From positions 1-64,000 of the forward strand of contig CAIVKC010000018.1 of the NCBI GenBank assembly GCA_903906365.1: a stretch of DNA of 64,000 bases, read 5' to 3'. Under the pieces are notes generated by a model. The model saw nothing but the letters and a program-made list of their open reading frames with translations, did no database searches and had not been told where the DNA came from. Position 1 is the first letter of the stretch; every line of letters starts with the position of its first letter. This document shows, one piece after another, positions 25,942 to 33,962 of the stretch. A program made the translations under genes and the position numbers. The stretch is from an uncultured Bacteroidota bacterium. GTDB lineage: Bacteria > Bacteroidota > Bacteroidia > Chitinophagales > Chitinophagaceae.

Positions 25942-27021
25942 TCAATAGCCTGCCGGTCGTCGCCTGCGCAGCAGAAATAACATATATATCATGACCAGCA
26001 GGAACAGCATTCCCACGATCTGGTGAAGCTGGGCCAGCCATTCAAAAAGGCCCCAGTGACCGGCCACGATGCCCGGGCTGGTGAGTACCGAGGAAATTCC
26101 CAGCAGGACCTGCAACAGTACCATCAGAACCGGCAGCCACCTGCTTTTACGGACCAGGTGGCTCACACCCGTCACGCGGTATATGTTGAAGGTCCACAGC
26201 AGGGTCAGGACCAGCAGCAGATAGGCAATGGACCGGTGGAAAAAATGGATGGTGATGGGGTTATCAATCAGGTTCAGCACCGGTGGACTTTCTTTCCAGA
26301 GCCGGCCGGGCAGCCAGTCACCATTGATGGTGGGCCAGGTGGAGGCAGCTGCTGCGGCTTTATGGCCGGCCATCAGGGCCCCGAAAGCCAGCTGAATAAA
26401 CAGTATCACGATGATGGTCAGGGTCCATTGGTGCATACCGGTATGATAGACTATTTCCTTACCCGGCACACGCAGCGAAACAGCAAACCACCAGGCATAA
26501 CAGATAAGCCCCATGGCAAATACAAAATGCAGGGCCAGTTTGGTGGGCTTCACATACACCGCGTCACCGGTCAGCCCGCTTTTCACCATGATCCATCCGA
26601 TGAGCCCCTGCATAGCCCCCATTAAAAACAGGATGAGCAGGGGAAGAATGATCCTTTCATTGAGCTGTTTTTTTACAAACAGGTATATAAACCCCGCCAC
26701 AAAAACGACCATCACCATCCTGGCCCAGAAACGGTGAAACCACTCCCAGAAGAATATGAATTTGAAATCCGACAGGGAAAAGCCTGCATGGAGCAGGTGG
26801 TACTGGGAAGTTTGCTGATATTCCCTGAAATGGGTTTCCCACTGGGAGGCGTTCAGGGGGGGTAAAAACCCGGTGAGAATCTCCCATTCGGTAATCGACA
26901 GGCCGGACCCAGTGAGCCGGGTAATGCCGCCCAGCATGACCTGTACGAGCAGCATGAAAACACCCAGCAGCACCCAGTTGGCCACGGGTCGGGAAAAAGG
27001 GGAGGAAGATGATTTTTGCAT
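25942..27021 (-). CDS. ctaA: Haem A synthase (COX15/CtaA family)
   Basis: Inner-membrane enzyme oxidising the C8 methyl of haem O to the formyl of haem A for cytochrome aa3-type oxidases. The 359-residue protein (ATG 27021) has about eight transmembrane helices in two related four-helix bundles. It has the COX15 signature GGITRLTGSGLSITEW after the first helix and four candidate haem-ligand histidines in WFHRFWAR, LHFVFAMG, HFFHRSIAY and QLHQIVGM. Its length and motif style are those of the COX15-like group found in Bacteroidota. No oxidase subunit or ctaB gene is next to it; it lies 79 bp downstream of the di-haem cytochrome on the same strand, so co-transcription with the thiosulfate genes is possible. 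Confidence 0.92.
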   Translation of the reverse strand: MQKSSSSPFSRPVANWVLLGVFMLLVQVMLGGITRLTGSGLSITEWEILTGFLPPLNASQWETHFREYQQTSQYHLLHAGFSLSDFKFIFFWEWFHRFWARMVMVVFVAGFIYLFVKKQLNERIILPLLILFLMGAMQGLIGWIMVKSGLTGDAVYVKPTKLALHFVFAMGLICYAWWFAVSLRVPGKEIVYHTGMHQWTLTIIVILFIQLAFGALMAGHKAAAAASTWPTINGDWLPGRLWKESPPVLNLIDNPITIHFFHRSIAYLLLVLTLLWTFNIYRVTGVSHLVRKSRWLPVLMVLLQVLLGISSVLTSPGIVAGHWGLFEWLAQLHQIVGMLFLLVMIYMLFLLRRRRPAGY

Positions 27022-27100
27022 AACGCGGGCAAAGGTAATGAAGGAACCAGCCACTGCGTCAGGCTCTTTCAATCTTTTGGTCAGGGCTGGTCAGAAGCCA

Positions 27101-28111
27101 TCATCTCCGGCGGGTTCCGGCGGCTGCGAGGTCCTTTTTGGCCTGCAGGATGGGGGCAAAGGGACCATACTTATGCATGGATTCCGGAAAACTGTCCATA
27201 TAGGGGCCAAAGGGATGGTCAAAGGGCTTCTGGGAGATATCCGGCCAGTCTCCCTTAAAATGGCCGGAGGGCCTGGGCCTGGAGTTGACGAAGGCAGCCA
27301 GATCCCAGGCCTGCTCATCACTCAGCTGGCGGCTGGCGTGGGTGGAACCAAAGGGCATATTGTTGCTGATATAAGCAGCCAAGCGGGAAATACGGTAGAG
27401 GCCCGCTCCCGTATTATAGCTGGAAGGGCCCCAGAGCGGCGGGTAGCGGTAGGAAATTCCGCCCGGTTCAGGCTGGCCCTGTCCCCCCGGGCCGTGGCAG
27501 CTGGTGCATTTATTTAAAAACAGGATGCGGCCCTTGGCCGTATCTGCCGCCCGGGATAGCAGGGGGAGGTTTTCCAGGCCGCTGCCCCTGGGCTTAACCC
27601 CCCGGGCCACCCCCTTACCCACCCATTGGATATAGGCCCGCATCGCCTGCATCTCCAGACTCGTGGAATCCGGGGCATGGCCATTGAGGCTTCTTTCAAA
27701 GCAATCGGAGATTCGCTGGAAGATATTTTCCACCGCGCCCCGTCTTTCCCTGAATTTGGGATAGGTGGAATAGACTGCCCCGAAATTGTTTCCCCAGGGC
27801 CGGGTACCCGCGTCCAGGTGACAGTTCTGACAGTTCATCCCGTTGCTGATGCGGGCAATACTGCCTTTGGGTCCAAAATAGCAGGAAGTGCTGGAGATCA
27901 GCCTCCTGCCATAGCGGATAAGGTCACCTGCTTTTCCGGCCGCAATGGAGGCCGTATCGGGAGCTGACCAGGCGGGCGGCTCCGCAGCTTTCCCAGTGGC
28001 AACCGCCTCCTTCGGGGCAGCTGGTTTATGATGGCACCCGGCTCCGGGTGCACCCAATAACCCCAACAAAAGGCAAAGGCCATATAAAGTCTGCAACCGG
28101 CCTGCGATCAT
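27101..28111 (-). CDS. tsdA: TsdA-like thiosulfate dehydrogenase (di-haem cytochrome c, lipoprotein)
   Basis: Predicted periplasmic enzyme interconverting thiosulfate and tetrathionate. A signal peptide ends in a lipobox (GAGC, Cys26), suggesting membrane anchoring. There are two haem c sites, CQNCH at 94-98 and CTSCH at 202-206. In characterised TsdA the active-site haem has an unusual Cys axial ligand 39 residues after its haem His; here Cys137 in RISDCFERSLNG lies exactly 39 after His98, and the surrounding CxERSxNG matches the family. NMPFG (Met252) follows the second haem at roughly the distance of the ligand-switching Met. YPPLWGPSSYNTGAG is another TsdA-like stretch. The neighbours (thiosulfate transporter halves, DsrE-like protein) agree. 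The direction of catalysis in vivo is unknown. Confidence 0.82.
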   Translation of the reverse strand: MIAGRLQTLYGLCLLLGLLGAPGAGCHHKPAAPKEAVATGKAAEPPAWSAPDTASIAAGKAGDLIRYGRRLISSTSCYFGPKGSIARISNGMNCQNCHLDAGTRPWGNNFGAVYSTYPKFRERRGAVENIFQRISDCFERSLNGHAPDSTSLEMQAMRAYIQWVGKGVARGVKPRGSGLENLPLLSRAADTAKGRILFLNKCTSCHGPGGQGQPEPGGISYRYPPLWGPSSYNTGAGLYRISRLAAYISNNMPFGSTHASRQLSDEQAWDLAAFVNSRPRPSGHFKGDWPDISQKPFDHPFGPYMDSFPESMHKYGPFAPILQAKKDLAAAGTRRR

Positions 28112-28147
28112 AGGTGAAAATGATTTATTGCAGATAAATATACGGAT

Positions 28148-28182
28148 ATACAGGCAGGCTGCTACAAAAGGCCTGCCTGTAT
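28148..28182 (-). repeat. 12-bp perfect inverted repeat between DsrE-like gene and tsdA
   Basis: ATACAGGCAGGC (28148-28159) is exactly complementary to GCCTGCCTGTAT (28171-28182) with an 11-nt loop. It lies in the 87-bp gap between the DsrE-like stop and the tsdA ATG. On the minus strand the hairpin is followed by AT-rich sequence but no clean T-run, so it may be a weak or partial terminator or an mRNA-processing element setting the ratio of the two products. Confidence 0.6.
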
Positions 28183-28198
28183 GAAAAGACCCGGGCTG

Positions 28199-28900
28199 CT
28201 AACCCACAAAACAATAAGCACACTGATGCTCCTGGGCCCGGCCTACTGCCCAGACCCCGGAGGGAACGACCTGGATGCCGGGGAGGACGTTTTCAATGAA
28301 TTCCTTTTTGACAGCGGAGGCCTCCTGCCCGGTGTTCTGGGCCATGACAGCCGAGTAAACGGTAATGGCCATATCACAAACGCAGAACATCACCCCGCTT
28401 TGCTGCAGCTGGTCAATGCCGATTTCCACGCTGCCCACGCCGGGAATTTTGAAATCCCCCGGCCTGGGTTGCCAAAAAGGATTACGCAGCGAAGGGGCCT
28501 TGGTGGCCGGGTCATCCACTTTAAAGACTTCCCCGAATTTGTATTTGGCCCAAAGGGCTGACTGGAAGGCATAGGGAATGGCACTGTGCCGCAGTATCAC
28601 CACCACGCTGTTGTCTTTTTCGGGGGTTCCGGTAGCCGAATTGGTGAGCAGGAAGACTTTTGGCCAGGCAAATGGGAACATTTCATGGGGGCCGGTTGCA
28701 TCAAAAACGATCCGGTGTTTACCCTTAATACGGTTGAACCACTCCTCTGCCGGATGATCCCCGTAAACGGGTTGCCTTTTTTCTGCCATCAGTGAGGCCG
28801 GTCTGCCTACCATGGAAATACCCAGGGCAGCTGCACCGCTGGCAATCATGGCAAGAAAGCCACGGCGGTGGGTCTGATTTGAATGTTCCTTCTTTGACAT
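28199..28900 (-). CDS. Tat-exported DsrE-like sulfur-metabolism protein
   Basis: A 233-residue protein from ATG 28900; the longer upstream frame has no coding character. The N-terminus has a twin-arginine motif (HRRGFLAMIAS) and hydrophobic region, pointing to folded export. The mature part resembles DsrE/DsrF-fold proteins: an alternating alpha/beta pattern with an exposed cysteine in GVMFCVCDMAI. Two cysteine pairs are conspicuous, Cys173/Cys175 and Cys227/Cys230 near the C-terminus (QEHQCAYC). DsrE proteins carry sulfane sulfur on a cysteine. Placed between thiosulfate transporter halves and TsdA, a periplasmic sulfur-carrier role is a reasonable inference. I do not recognise a characterised orthologue. 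Confidence 0.65.
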   Translation of the reverse strand: MSKKEHSNQTHRRGFLAMIASGAAALGISMVGRPASLMAEKRQPVYGDHPAEEWFNRIKGKHRIVFDATGPHEMFPFAWPKVFLLTNSATGTPEKDNSVVVILRHSAIPYAFQSALWAKYKFGEVFKVDDPATKAPSLRNPFWQPRPGDFKIPGVGSVEIGIDQLQQSGVMFCVCDMAITVYSAVMAQNTGQEASAVKKEFIENVLPGIQVVPSGVWAVGRAQEHQCAYCFVG

Positions 28901-29161
28901 ACAATCGTGTTTTAGGTTAGAAAAAGCGTAACAGTCTTGACTATCCGGTAAAGGGGGGTCTTGGTCAGGAGGTAACAGCCTTGCAGCGGGTGACGGAAAA
29001 ACGCAGCATAGGGTGTGGGCCGGGACGGCCTTCATTTCCCCGGTTGCCTGCCGGAGGATTACAGCCAGTTCTGGGGCAGGGGCCGTTGTCGCAAGCCGGG
29101 GGAAGACGCCCTGCCAGTCAGTAAGGAACCGGCAGTCCGCCGGGCTACAGAAAGTTACGAA

Positions 29162-29194
29162 AAAATAAATTATTTCCTTTTTTAACCCAAAAGG
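29162..29194 (-). terminator. Weak AT-rich hairpin after the second transporter gene
   Basis: On the minus strand CCTTTT and AAAAGG arms (29089-type spacing, 29194-29189 and 29181-29176) flank a seven-base loop, followed by AAATAATTTATTTTT. It starts four bases after the stop of the 29198-29725 gene. The short weak stem makes it a low-confidence terminator. The 297 bp from here to the DsrE-like ATG hold no recognised gene or riboswitch. Confidence 0.33.
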
Positions 29195-29197
29195 ATT

Positions 29198-29725
29198 TTA
29201 GTGTGGAAGCCGCCGGCTGAGCAGGCCATAGACCCAGGTGCCGGCCAGGGCGCTCAGCAGGGGAACGATGAATACGGTGGTGCCGGCACCAATCTGGGCA
29301 TACAGCGGGCCCGGGCAGGCGCCCGTCAGGGCCCATCCGAAGCCGAAAAGCAGACCGCCATAGACCTGGCCCCGGTTGAAGGCCCGGGTATGCAGCTGGA
29401 TGGGCATGCCATAGATGGTCTTGAAAGACCCTTTTTTAAGGATCCATACCGAAACCATCCCAACAACCACAGCCGATCCGATTACCCCGTACATGTGAAA
29501 ACTTTGCAGGCGGAACATCTCCTGTATCCTGAACCAGGAGATCACTTCCCCCTTGATCAGGATCACACCAAAGCAGATGCCTGCCAGCAGGAATTTCAGT
29601 TGGGCGGCCAGACGGCGGGCCACGGGGGGTTCCTGGGCAAAATCCTCGTGGAGGGAAGCCACTTCAAAATCAGTGTTTACTTCCCGGATATAGGCCGTTT
29701 CCTTTTCAGACATGGTTGGGATCAT
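29198..29725 (-). CDS. YeeE/YedE-type thiosulfate/sulfur transporter, C-terminal half (DUF6691-like)
   Basis: A 175-residue membrane protein with about four helices after a 45-residue cytoplasmic N-terminus. GLLFGFGWALTGACPGPLYAQIG is one half of the YeeE/YedE pattern, whose conserved cysteine relays thiosulfate through the pore. Full-length transporters contain two such halves; here each half is a separate gene, as in the PmpA/PmpB-type pairs found beside sulfur-oxidation genes. The partner half ends 12 bp upstream, so the two are almost certainly co-translated. ATG 29725 is used; ATG 29713 is an alternative. Import of thiosulfate or another sulfur compound is inferred from family and context. 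Confidence 0.82.
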   Translation of the reverse strand: MIPTMSEKETAYIREVNTDFEVASLHEDFAQEPPVARRLAAQLKFLLAGICFGVILIKGEVISWFRIQEMFRLQSFHMYGVIGSAVVVGMVSVWILKKGSFKTIYGMPIQLHTRAFNRGQVYGGLLFGFGWALTGACPGPLYAQIGAGTTVFIVPLLSALAGTWVYGLLSRRLPH

Positions 29726-29737
29726 GGTTATTTTTTG

Positions 29738-30307
29738 TCAAAGTTGTAAAATAAGTGGAAGCAGCAGGTTGGCCACCAGGAAGCCCCCGGCCATAAAGCA
29801 GCAGGTAGCAACCAGGGAGGGCCACTGCAGGTTGGACAGGCCCATGATGGAATGTCCCGAAGTACATCCCCCGGCATAGCGCGTTCCGAATCCGACCAGA
29901 AATCCGCCCAGCACCATCAGCACCCATCCCCTGGGTGTGAGCAGGGCATGCCAGCTGAACAGGTCGGCAGGCAGCAGGCCGGCATAATCATGGATTCCGT
30001 AGCCACTGAGTTCCTGCACCAGTTTGGGGTTGAGATGCATAGGTTCCGGATTTTTGAAGATCGTAACTGAAACCAGTCCGCCCAGCAATATGCCCATTAC
30101 AAACCACAGGTTCCAGGATTCCTTTCTCCAGTCATATTTAAAATAAGAGATATTGGCCGGGAATATGGCTGCACATACATGCCGCAGGGAGGAGGAAACC
30201 CCAAAGGATTTGTTGCCCATCACCAGCAGGGCAGGCACGGTCAGGCCAATGAGCGGTCCGGTTATATACCAGGGCCAGGGTCGGCTCAAATACTCTATAA
30301 AATGCAT
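29738..30307 (-). CDS. YeeE/YedE-type thiosulfate/sulfur transporter, N-terminal half
   Basis: A 189-residue membrane protein, first gene of the sulfur cassette. After a helix near the N-terminus ([15 protein letters not shown]) and two more spans, the signature [18 protein letters not shown] holds the conserved Cys and GH of YeeE/YedE channels. Together with the next gene it rebuilds one complete transporter. A TAACTTTG box 17 bp before the ATG suggests that the operon promoter lies here, in the short divergent gap before rnhB. Confidence 0.84.
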   Translation of the reverse strand: MHFIEYLSRPWPWYITGPLIGLTVPALLVMGNKSFGVSSSLRHVCAAIFPANISYFKYDWRKESWNLWFVMGILLGGLVSVTIFKNPEPMHLNPKLVQELSGYGIHDYAGLLPADLFSWHALLTPRGWVLMVLGGFLVGFGTRYAGGCTSGHSIMGLSNLQWPSLVATCCFMAGGFLVANLLLPLILQL

Positions 30308-30323
30308 AGACTTTATTTGTGGC

Positions 30324-30331
30324 CAAAGTTA
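30324..30331 (-). promoter_or_regulatory. TAACTTTG -7 box of the thiosulfate operon
   Basis: On the minus strand TAACTTTG matches TAnnTTTG and ends 16 bp before the ATG of the first transporter gene at 30307. No good -33 box is present at 19-21 bp, which may mean that an activator is needed or that the match is fortuitous. Confidence 0.42.
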
Positions 30332-30416
30332 ATGGAAAACCACCGATCCTTTTTCCCCCAAATCAAAATGGGCCGCGCAGGCGGCAGGGGCCTGTCCGGT
30401 TGAGGGAGGACTGTCT

Positions 30417-30424
30417 TATATTTG
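30417..30424 (+). promoter_or_regulatory. TATATTTG -7 box of rnhB
   Basis: TATATTTG matches TAnnTTTG and ends 13 bp before the TTG start codon of rnhB. No convincing -33 element at the preferred spacing. It would give a leader of only about ten bases. Confidence 0.35.
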
Positions 30425-30437
30425 GCAAAATATTCCC

Positions 30438-31034
30438 TTGCTCAAAACGGCATACCAACACCAACTCTTAGAAGCGGGCTGCGATGAAGCAGGTAGGGGC
30501 AGCTTCGCGGGGCCCGTATTTGCGGCGGCCGTGATACTGCCGGAGGGCTTTTCCCATCCCCTGCTCAATGATTCCAAACAGGTCACCGAAGAAAACAGGG
30601 AGGAGCTGAAAGCCTATATCCAAGAACATGCCCTGGGCTTTGGCGTGGCCAGTGTGGACAGTCAGCGTATTGACCAGATCAATATCCTGCAGGCCTCCCT
30701 GGAAGCCATGCACCTGGCCATCAGCCAGCTGCGGCCCGCTCCGGGCCTGCTGCTCATCGACGGAAACCGTTTTAATCCCTATCCGGACATTCCCCACCGA
30801 TGCATTGTAAGGGGGGATGCCATTTACAGCAGCATTGCGGCGGCAAGCATACTGGCCAAAACCTACCGGGATGCCTTCATGAGACAACTCCACGATGCCT
30901 ATCCGGTGTACGGATGGGACAAAAACAAGGGGTATGGTACGGCCGGACACCGAAAAGCCATTGCGGCCGCCGGTCTCTGTGAGTATCACCGGAAAAGTTT
31001 CCAGATCATACCCAAACAATTAAAAATATTTTGA
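30438..31034 (+). CDS. rnhB: Ribonuclease HII
   Basis: Endonuclease cutting RNA in RNA-DNA hybrids and at single misincorporated ribonucleotides. The 198-residue protein shows the family opening EAGCDEAGRGSFAGPVFAAAV with catalytic Asp16 and Glu17, then Asp108 in LLIDGNRF and Asp127 in VRGDAIY, and the KTYRD motif. The start is TTG at 30438: no in-frame ATG or GTG lies between the upstream non-coding DNA and the conserved N-terminus, and the resulting start fits the usual family N-terminus. The GNAT gene follows after one base, so the two are translationally coupled. Confidence 0.95.
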   Translation: MLKTAYQHQLLEAGCDEAGRGSFAGPVFAAAVILPEGFSHPLLNDSKQVTEENREELKAYIQEHALGFGVASVDSQRIDQINILQASLEAMHLAISQLRPAPGLLLIDGNRFNPYPDIPHRCIVRGDAIYSSIAAASILAKTYRDAFMRQLHDAYPVYGWDKNKGYGTAGHRKAIAAAGLCEYHRKSFQIIPKQLKIF

Positions 31035-31035
31035 T

Positions 31036-31632
31036 ATGTTTTCCCCTGATCAATCCATTGTGCTGGAAGACAGTCGCGTGCTGCTTCGCCCGCTGGAGTC
31101 CGAAGACCTCCCGCTGCTGCTTCCCTTTGCCCTGCAGGAGCCCGATACCTGGAAGTATTCCCTGAGCAGCCCGGCCGGGGAGGCCGGCATGAAAAAATAC
31201 CTGGAACAGACCCTGTTGCAGCGTAAGGAATGCCGGGAATATCCATTCATTGTATTTGACAAGCTCACTGGCAACTATGCCGGCTCTACCCGGTTTTATG
31301 ATATTCAGCCCCATAACCAGAGCGCCCAGCTGGGTTATACCTGGTATGGCCGGGAATACCGGCGTACCGGCCTCAACAGGCACTGCAAGCTGCTGATGCT
31401 GACCCATGCCTTTGAAAGCTGGGAACTGGAAAGGGTGGAATTCCGGGCGGATGCGCGCAATGAGAGATCCATTGAGGCCATGAAAGCCATCGGCTGCCAG
31501 GTAGAGGGGATTCTCAGAAGCCATTGCGCCATCGAAGGCGGCGGCAGGAGGGATTCCATCATTTTATCCATCCTGAGACATGAATGGTTCGGCGAGGTAA
31601 AACAGCGCCTCCGGGCCATGATCCGGGACTGA
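31036..31632 (+). CDS. GNAT N-acetyltransferase (RimJ/RimL type)
   Basis: A 198-residue acetyl-CoA-dependent acetyltransferase. The opening VLEDSRVLLRPLESED and the acetyl-CoA-binding region around EYRRTGLNRHCKLLML, followed by a segment resembling DARNERSIEAMKAIGC, are standard for the RimJ/RimL branch of GNAT, which modifies protein N-termini or small molecules. Its ATG lies one base after the rnhB stop, so it is expressed from the same message. The substrate is unknown. It converges on the YrdC-type gene with nine bases between stops. Confidence 0.85.
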   Translation: MFSPDQSIVLEDSRVLLRPLESEDLPLLLPFALQEPDTWKYSLSSPAGEAGMKKYLEQTLLQRKECREYPFIVFDKLTGNYAGSTRFYDIQPHNQSAQLGYTWYGREYRRTGLNRHCKLLMLTHAFESWELERVEFRADARNERSIEAMKAIGCQVEGILRSHCAIEGGGRRDSIILSILRHEWFGEVKQRLRAMIRD

Positions 31633-31641
31633 GCTGCCCGC

Positions 31642-32253
31642 TCAGTTTTCGGCCCATGGGCCCAGGCCCATGCGGACCACCACAGGTTCTGCGCCCGTAC
31701 AGTCCAGGACGGTGGAGGGGATCATGCCGCCGATTCCGCCGTCGGCTACAATATCCACCAGGTTCTTGAAATTCGCTTCGATCAGTTCGGGATCCGTATA
31801 TTCTTCCACCATGTCCCCGGGCAGCGATGCACTCAGGATGGGGTGTCCCAGCTCCCGGACAATGGACCTGGCTATCAGGTTATCGGGCACCCGCAGTCCA
31901 ATGGTATCCTTTCTGCTCTTGAGGATGCGGGGAACCTCCTTGGAGGCAGGCAGTATAAAAGTATAAGGCCCGGGCAAATGGCTTTTGAGCAGCCGGTACA
32001 TCGGAGTGGAAATGCTTTTGGTGTAACGGCTTAGGTCGGACAGGTCATAACAGATGAAAGACAACTGGGCCCTGGAGGGATCAACCCCTTTAATACGGCA
32101 GATACGTTCAATGGCCTTGGGTTTAAATATACTGCAGCCAAGACCATAAATGGTATCGGTGGGATAGATGATGATCCCCCCGTCCTGCAGGCATTCCACA
32201 ATGGTTTTGATGTTTCTTGGCTGCGGGTTACTGGGATGAAGCGTTAAGAGCAT
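31642..32253 (-). CDS. YrdC/YciO-family protein (threonylcarbamoyl-AMP synthase-like)
   Basis: A 203-residue Sua5/YciO/YrdC-domain protein. The diagnostic PTDTIYGLGC near residue 30, then a KGVDPSRAQL-like nucleotide-binding stretch and SASLPGD, are present. Members make the threonylcarbamoyl-AMP used for t6A37 of ANN-decoding tRNAs; the YciO branch, which this length and the KSRKDTIGLRVPD segment resemble, is less well understood. It lacks the extra C-terminal Sua5 domain. ATG 32253 is preferred over an in-frame TTG three codons upstream. Assigning it as the essential enzyme would need a search for a second paralogue. Confidence 0.85.
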   Translation of the reverse strand: MLLTLHPSNPQPRNIKTIVECLQDGGIIIYPTDTIYGLGCSIFKPKAIERICRIKGVDPSRAQLSFICYDLSDLSRYTKSISTPMYRLLKSHLPGPYTFILPASKEVPRILKSRKDTIGLRVPDNLIARSIVRELGHPILSASLPGDMVEEYTDPELIEANFKNLVDIVADGGIGGMIPSTVLDCTGAEPVVVRMGLGPWAEN

Positions 32254-32348
32254 ATGTGGCAATGTAGAAAATAAATTACAGAAATACCGCCCTGATTTTT
32301 TGCCCGGGCGGCGCGATTAACAACATTTTCTTAACATGTATTTAATAG

Positions 32349-32356
32349 TAACTTTG
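32349..32356 (+). promoter_or_regulatory. TAACTTTG -7 box of the JmjC-like gene
   Basis: TAACTTTG matches TAnnTTTG; a T-rich TTTT at 32326-32329 is 19 bp upstream as a partial -33 box. It ends 16 bp before the ATG at 32373, so the leader would be very short. Confidence 0.48.
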
Positions 32357-32372
32357 CCAAAATTTTTAAGCC

Positions 32373-33263
32373 ATGCAGCTGCAAGCAGTAGACCAGGTTG
32401 AAAGCATCCGTGCTGAAGATTTTAAGGCCAACTACTATCATCCCAAGAAGCCCCTGGTGATCAAGGGTCTGTCCAGGCAGTGGCCCGCCTATACCCGGTG
32501 GAACTGGGACTATTTCAAGGAGGTGGTTGGGGATGTCAGGGTGGGTGTATACAATAACATTAAAAGTGATGCCTATACGCCGATCAACACGGCCGATGAC
32601 TATATGAAATTCGGGGACTATATTGACATGGTCAGAAAAGGGCCTGCGGAATGGCGTATTTTTCTGTTCAACATTTTCGAACATGCACCCAAAATCACCT
32701 CAGATTTCAGCTGGCCCGAAGAACTCATGACCGGTTTCGTAAAGCGGTACCCGATGCTCTTTGTCGGCGGTCAGGGTTCGGTAACCCACATGCATTTTGA
32801 TATTGACCTGTCCCATATCCTGCATACGCAGTTCGCCGGCAGAAAAAGGGTCCTGCTCTTTCCCTTTGAAGAACAGCATAAGCTCTACCGCAAGCCCTGG
32901 GAGGTGTTGAGTTTTGTAAACTTTGAAAAATATTTTGACAGCCACCATAACAAACTGGATCTGGAAACCTACCCCGCCCTGCAATTGGCCAGGGGCTATG
33001 AAGTCATACTGGAACATGGCGATACCCTGTTCATGCCGGCCGGTTACTGGCATCATATGGAATACCTGGACAGCGGGTTTGCCATGAGCCTTCGGGCCAT
33101 GCAGTCATCGGTTTCGGGCAAATTGAAAGGAGCCTGGTACCTGTTTGGGATGCGCAGCATTGATACACTCATGAAAAGGACGGCTCCGAACTGGTGGTTT
33201 ACCATGAAAAAGGACAGGACCTTCCGGGCCGCCGAAAAAGCGCTGGAAACTGCCGCCCAGTAA
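32373..33263 (+). CDS. JmjC/cupin_8-type Fe(II)/2-oxoglutarate oxygenase-like protein
   Basis: A 296-residue cupin-like protein of the JmjC group that hydroxylates protein or small-molecule substrates using Fe(II) and 2-oxoglutarate. Metal ligands are visible: His141-x-Asp143 in THMHFDID, and a distal histidine at 227 or 228 in MPAGYWHHMEY. A lysine/arginine-rich strand after the HxD (FAGRKRVLLFPF) is where 2-oxoglutarate binds in relatives. It is divergent from the YrdC-like gene and followed by the gene-less 33.3-34.0 kb block. The substrate is unknown. Confidence 0.87.
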   Translation: MQLQAVDQVESIRAEDFKANYYHPKKPLVIKGLSRQWPAYTRWNWDYFKEVVGDVRVGVYNNIKSDAYTPINTADDYMKFGDYIDMVRKGPAEWRIFLFNIFEHAPKITSDFSWPEELMTGFVKRYPMLFVGGQGSVTHMHFDIDLSHILHTQFAGRKRVLLFPFEEQHKLYRKPWEVLSFVNFEKYFDSHHNKLDLETYPALQLARGYEVILEHGDTLFMPAGYWHHMEYLDSGFAMSLRAMQSSVSGKLKGAWYLFGMRSIDTLMKRTAPNWWFTMKKDRTFRAAEKALETAAQ

Positions 33264-33884
33264 GGGTTTCCATAAAACAACCAGGCGTCCGGGTACTTTT
33301 TTTTTGAGAAAGAACAAAAGAAATATTAGAAAATTATTGCTTTTTAAAGAAACACTCTTTATTTTTACCCTGCATATGACTAAGAGTAAATGCTTGTAGT
33401 CATCCACACAACCCCTGTACTTTCCAATTTCCTAATTTTCTACCACCATCCAATTTCTCTATTACAAGCAATTAATTACCAGCCATAGTTATGGCAGCCC
33501 GTTGATATTACCCCTTTATTTTCTATTCCTGTTTGATTGAACAGGAAAAATTATCCGCCAGACCCTTTAAAAGAATCGAATTTTCTGTGCATGCCCTTCG
33601 GGTGATGCAGTCCGTTGCAGCCATTTTATTAAAGAGATTGAGTAACCAAAACTAACTTTTTGTGATGGTCTTAGGCTGATACACGGATGGCTGAAGCAGG
33701 ATGCCGCTCCAGCGCGGCATGGGCAGGGAATCGGTGAACAACAGGTAAAGGGATGGAATATCATTTTTCAGGGCTCGACAACTGGGACGGATGGTTGAAC
33801 CGGAAATGATAAACTGAAATGTTAAAAAAAATATTGATATATAAATCAGCACCTTTCTTTTTGTGGTTTCAGAGGTAAGCACAG

Positions 33885-33915
33885 GCCGGCGATTTCCATC
33901 GCTGGCTCTTTTTTT
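33885..33915 (+). terminator. Orphan plus-strand intrinsic terminator
   Basis: GCCGGCGAT (33885-33893) pairs with ATCGCTGGC (33898-33906, one G-U pair) around a four-base loop and is followed by TCTTTTTTT. The form is textbook and only works on the plus strand. The nearest plus-strand gene ends 620 bp upstream, so it terminates either a very long 3' UTR or an unannotated transcript. Confidence 0.75.
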
Positions 33916-33962
33916 GTCTTTGCTTTGAAAAAAGATTTTAAACTGTGAAAAAACCGACAAAT

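Noticed and set aside
28901-29197. Possible riboswitch (cobalamin or SAM type) before the DsrE-like gene
   Set aside because: The 297-bp GC-rich leader has complementary stretches, but I could not place the conserved core of any riboswitch class I know. A covariance-model search would decide.
33652-33960. Minus-strand 102-residue frame in the AT-rich block
   Set aside because: Overlaps a strong plus-strand terminator and has no domain or conserved-looking segment; the hydrophobic stretch is explained by AT-rich codons.
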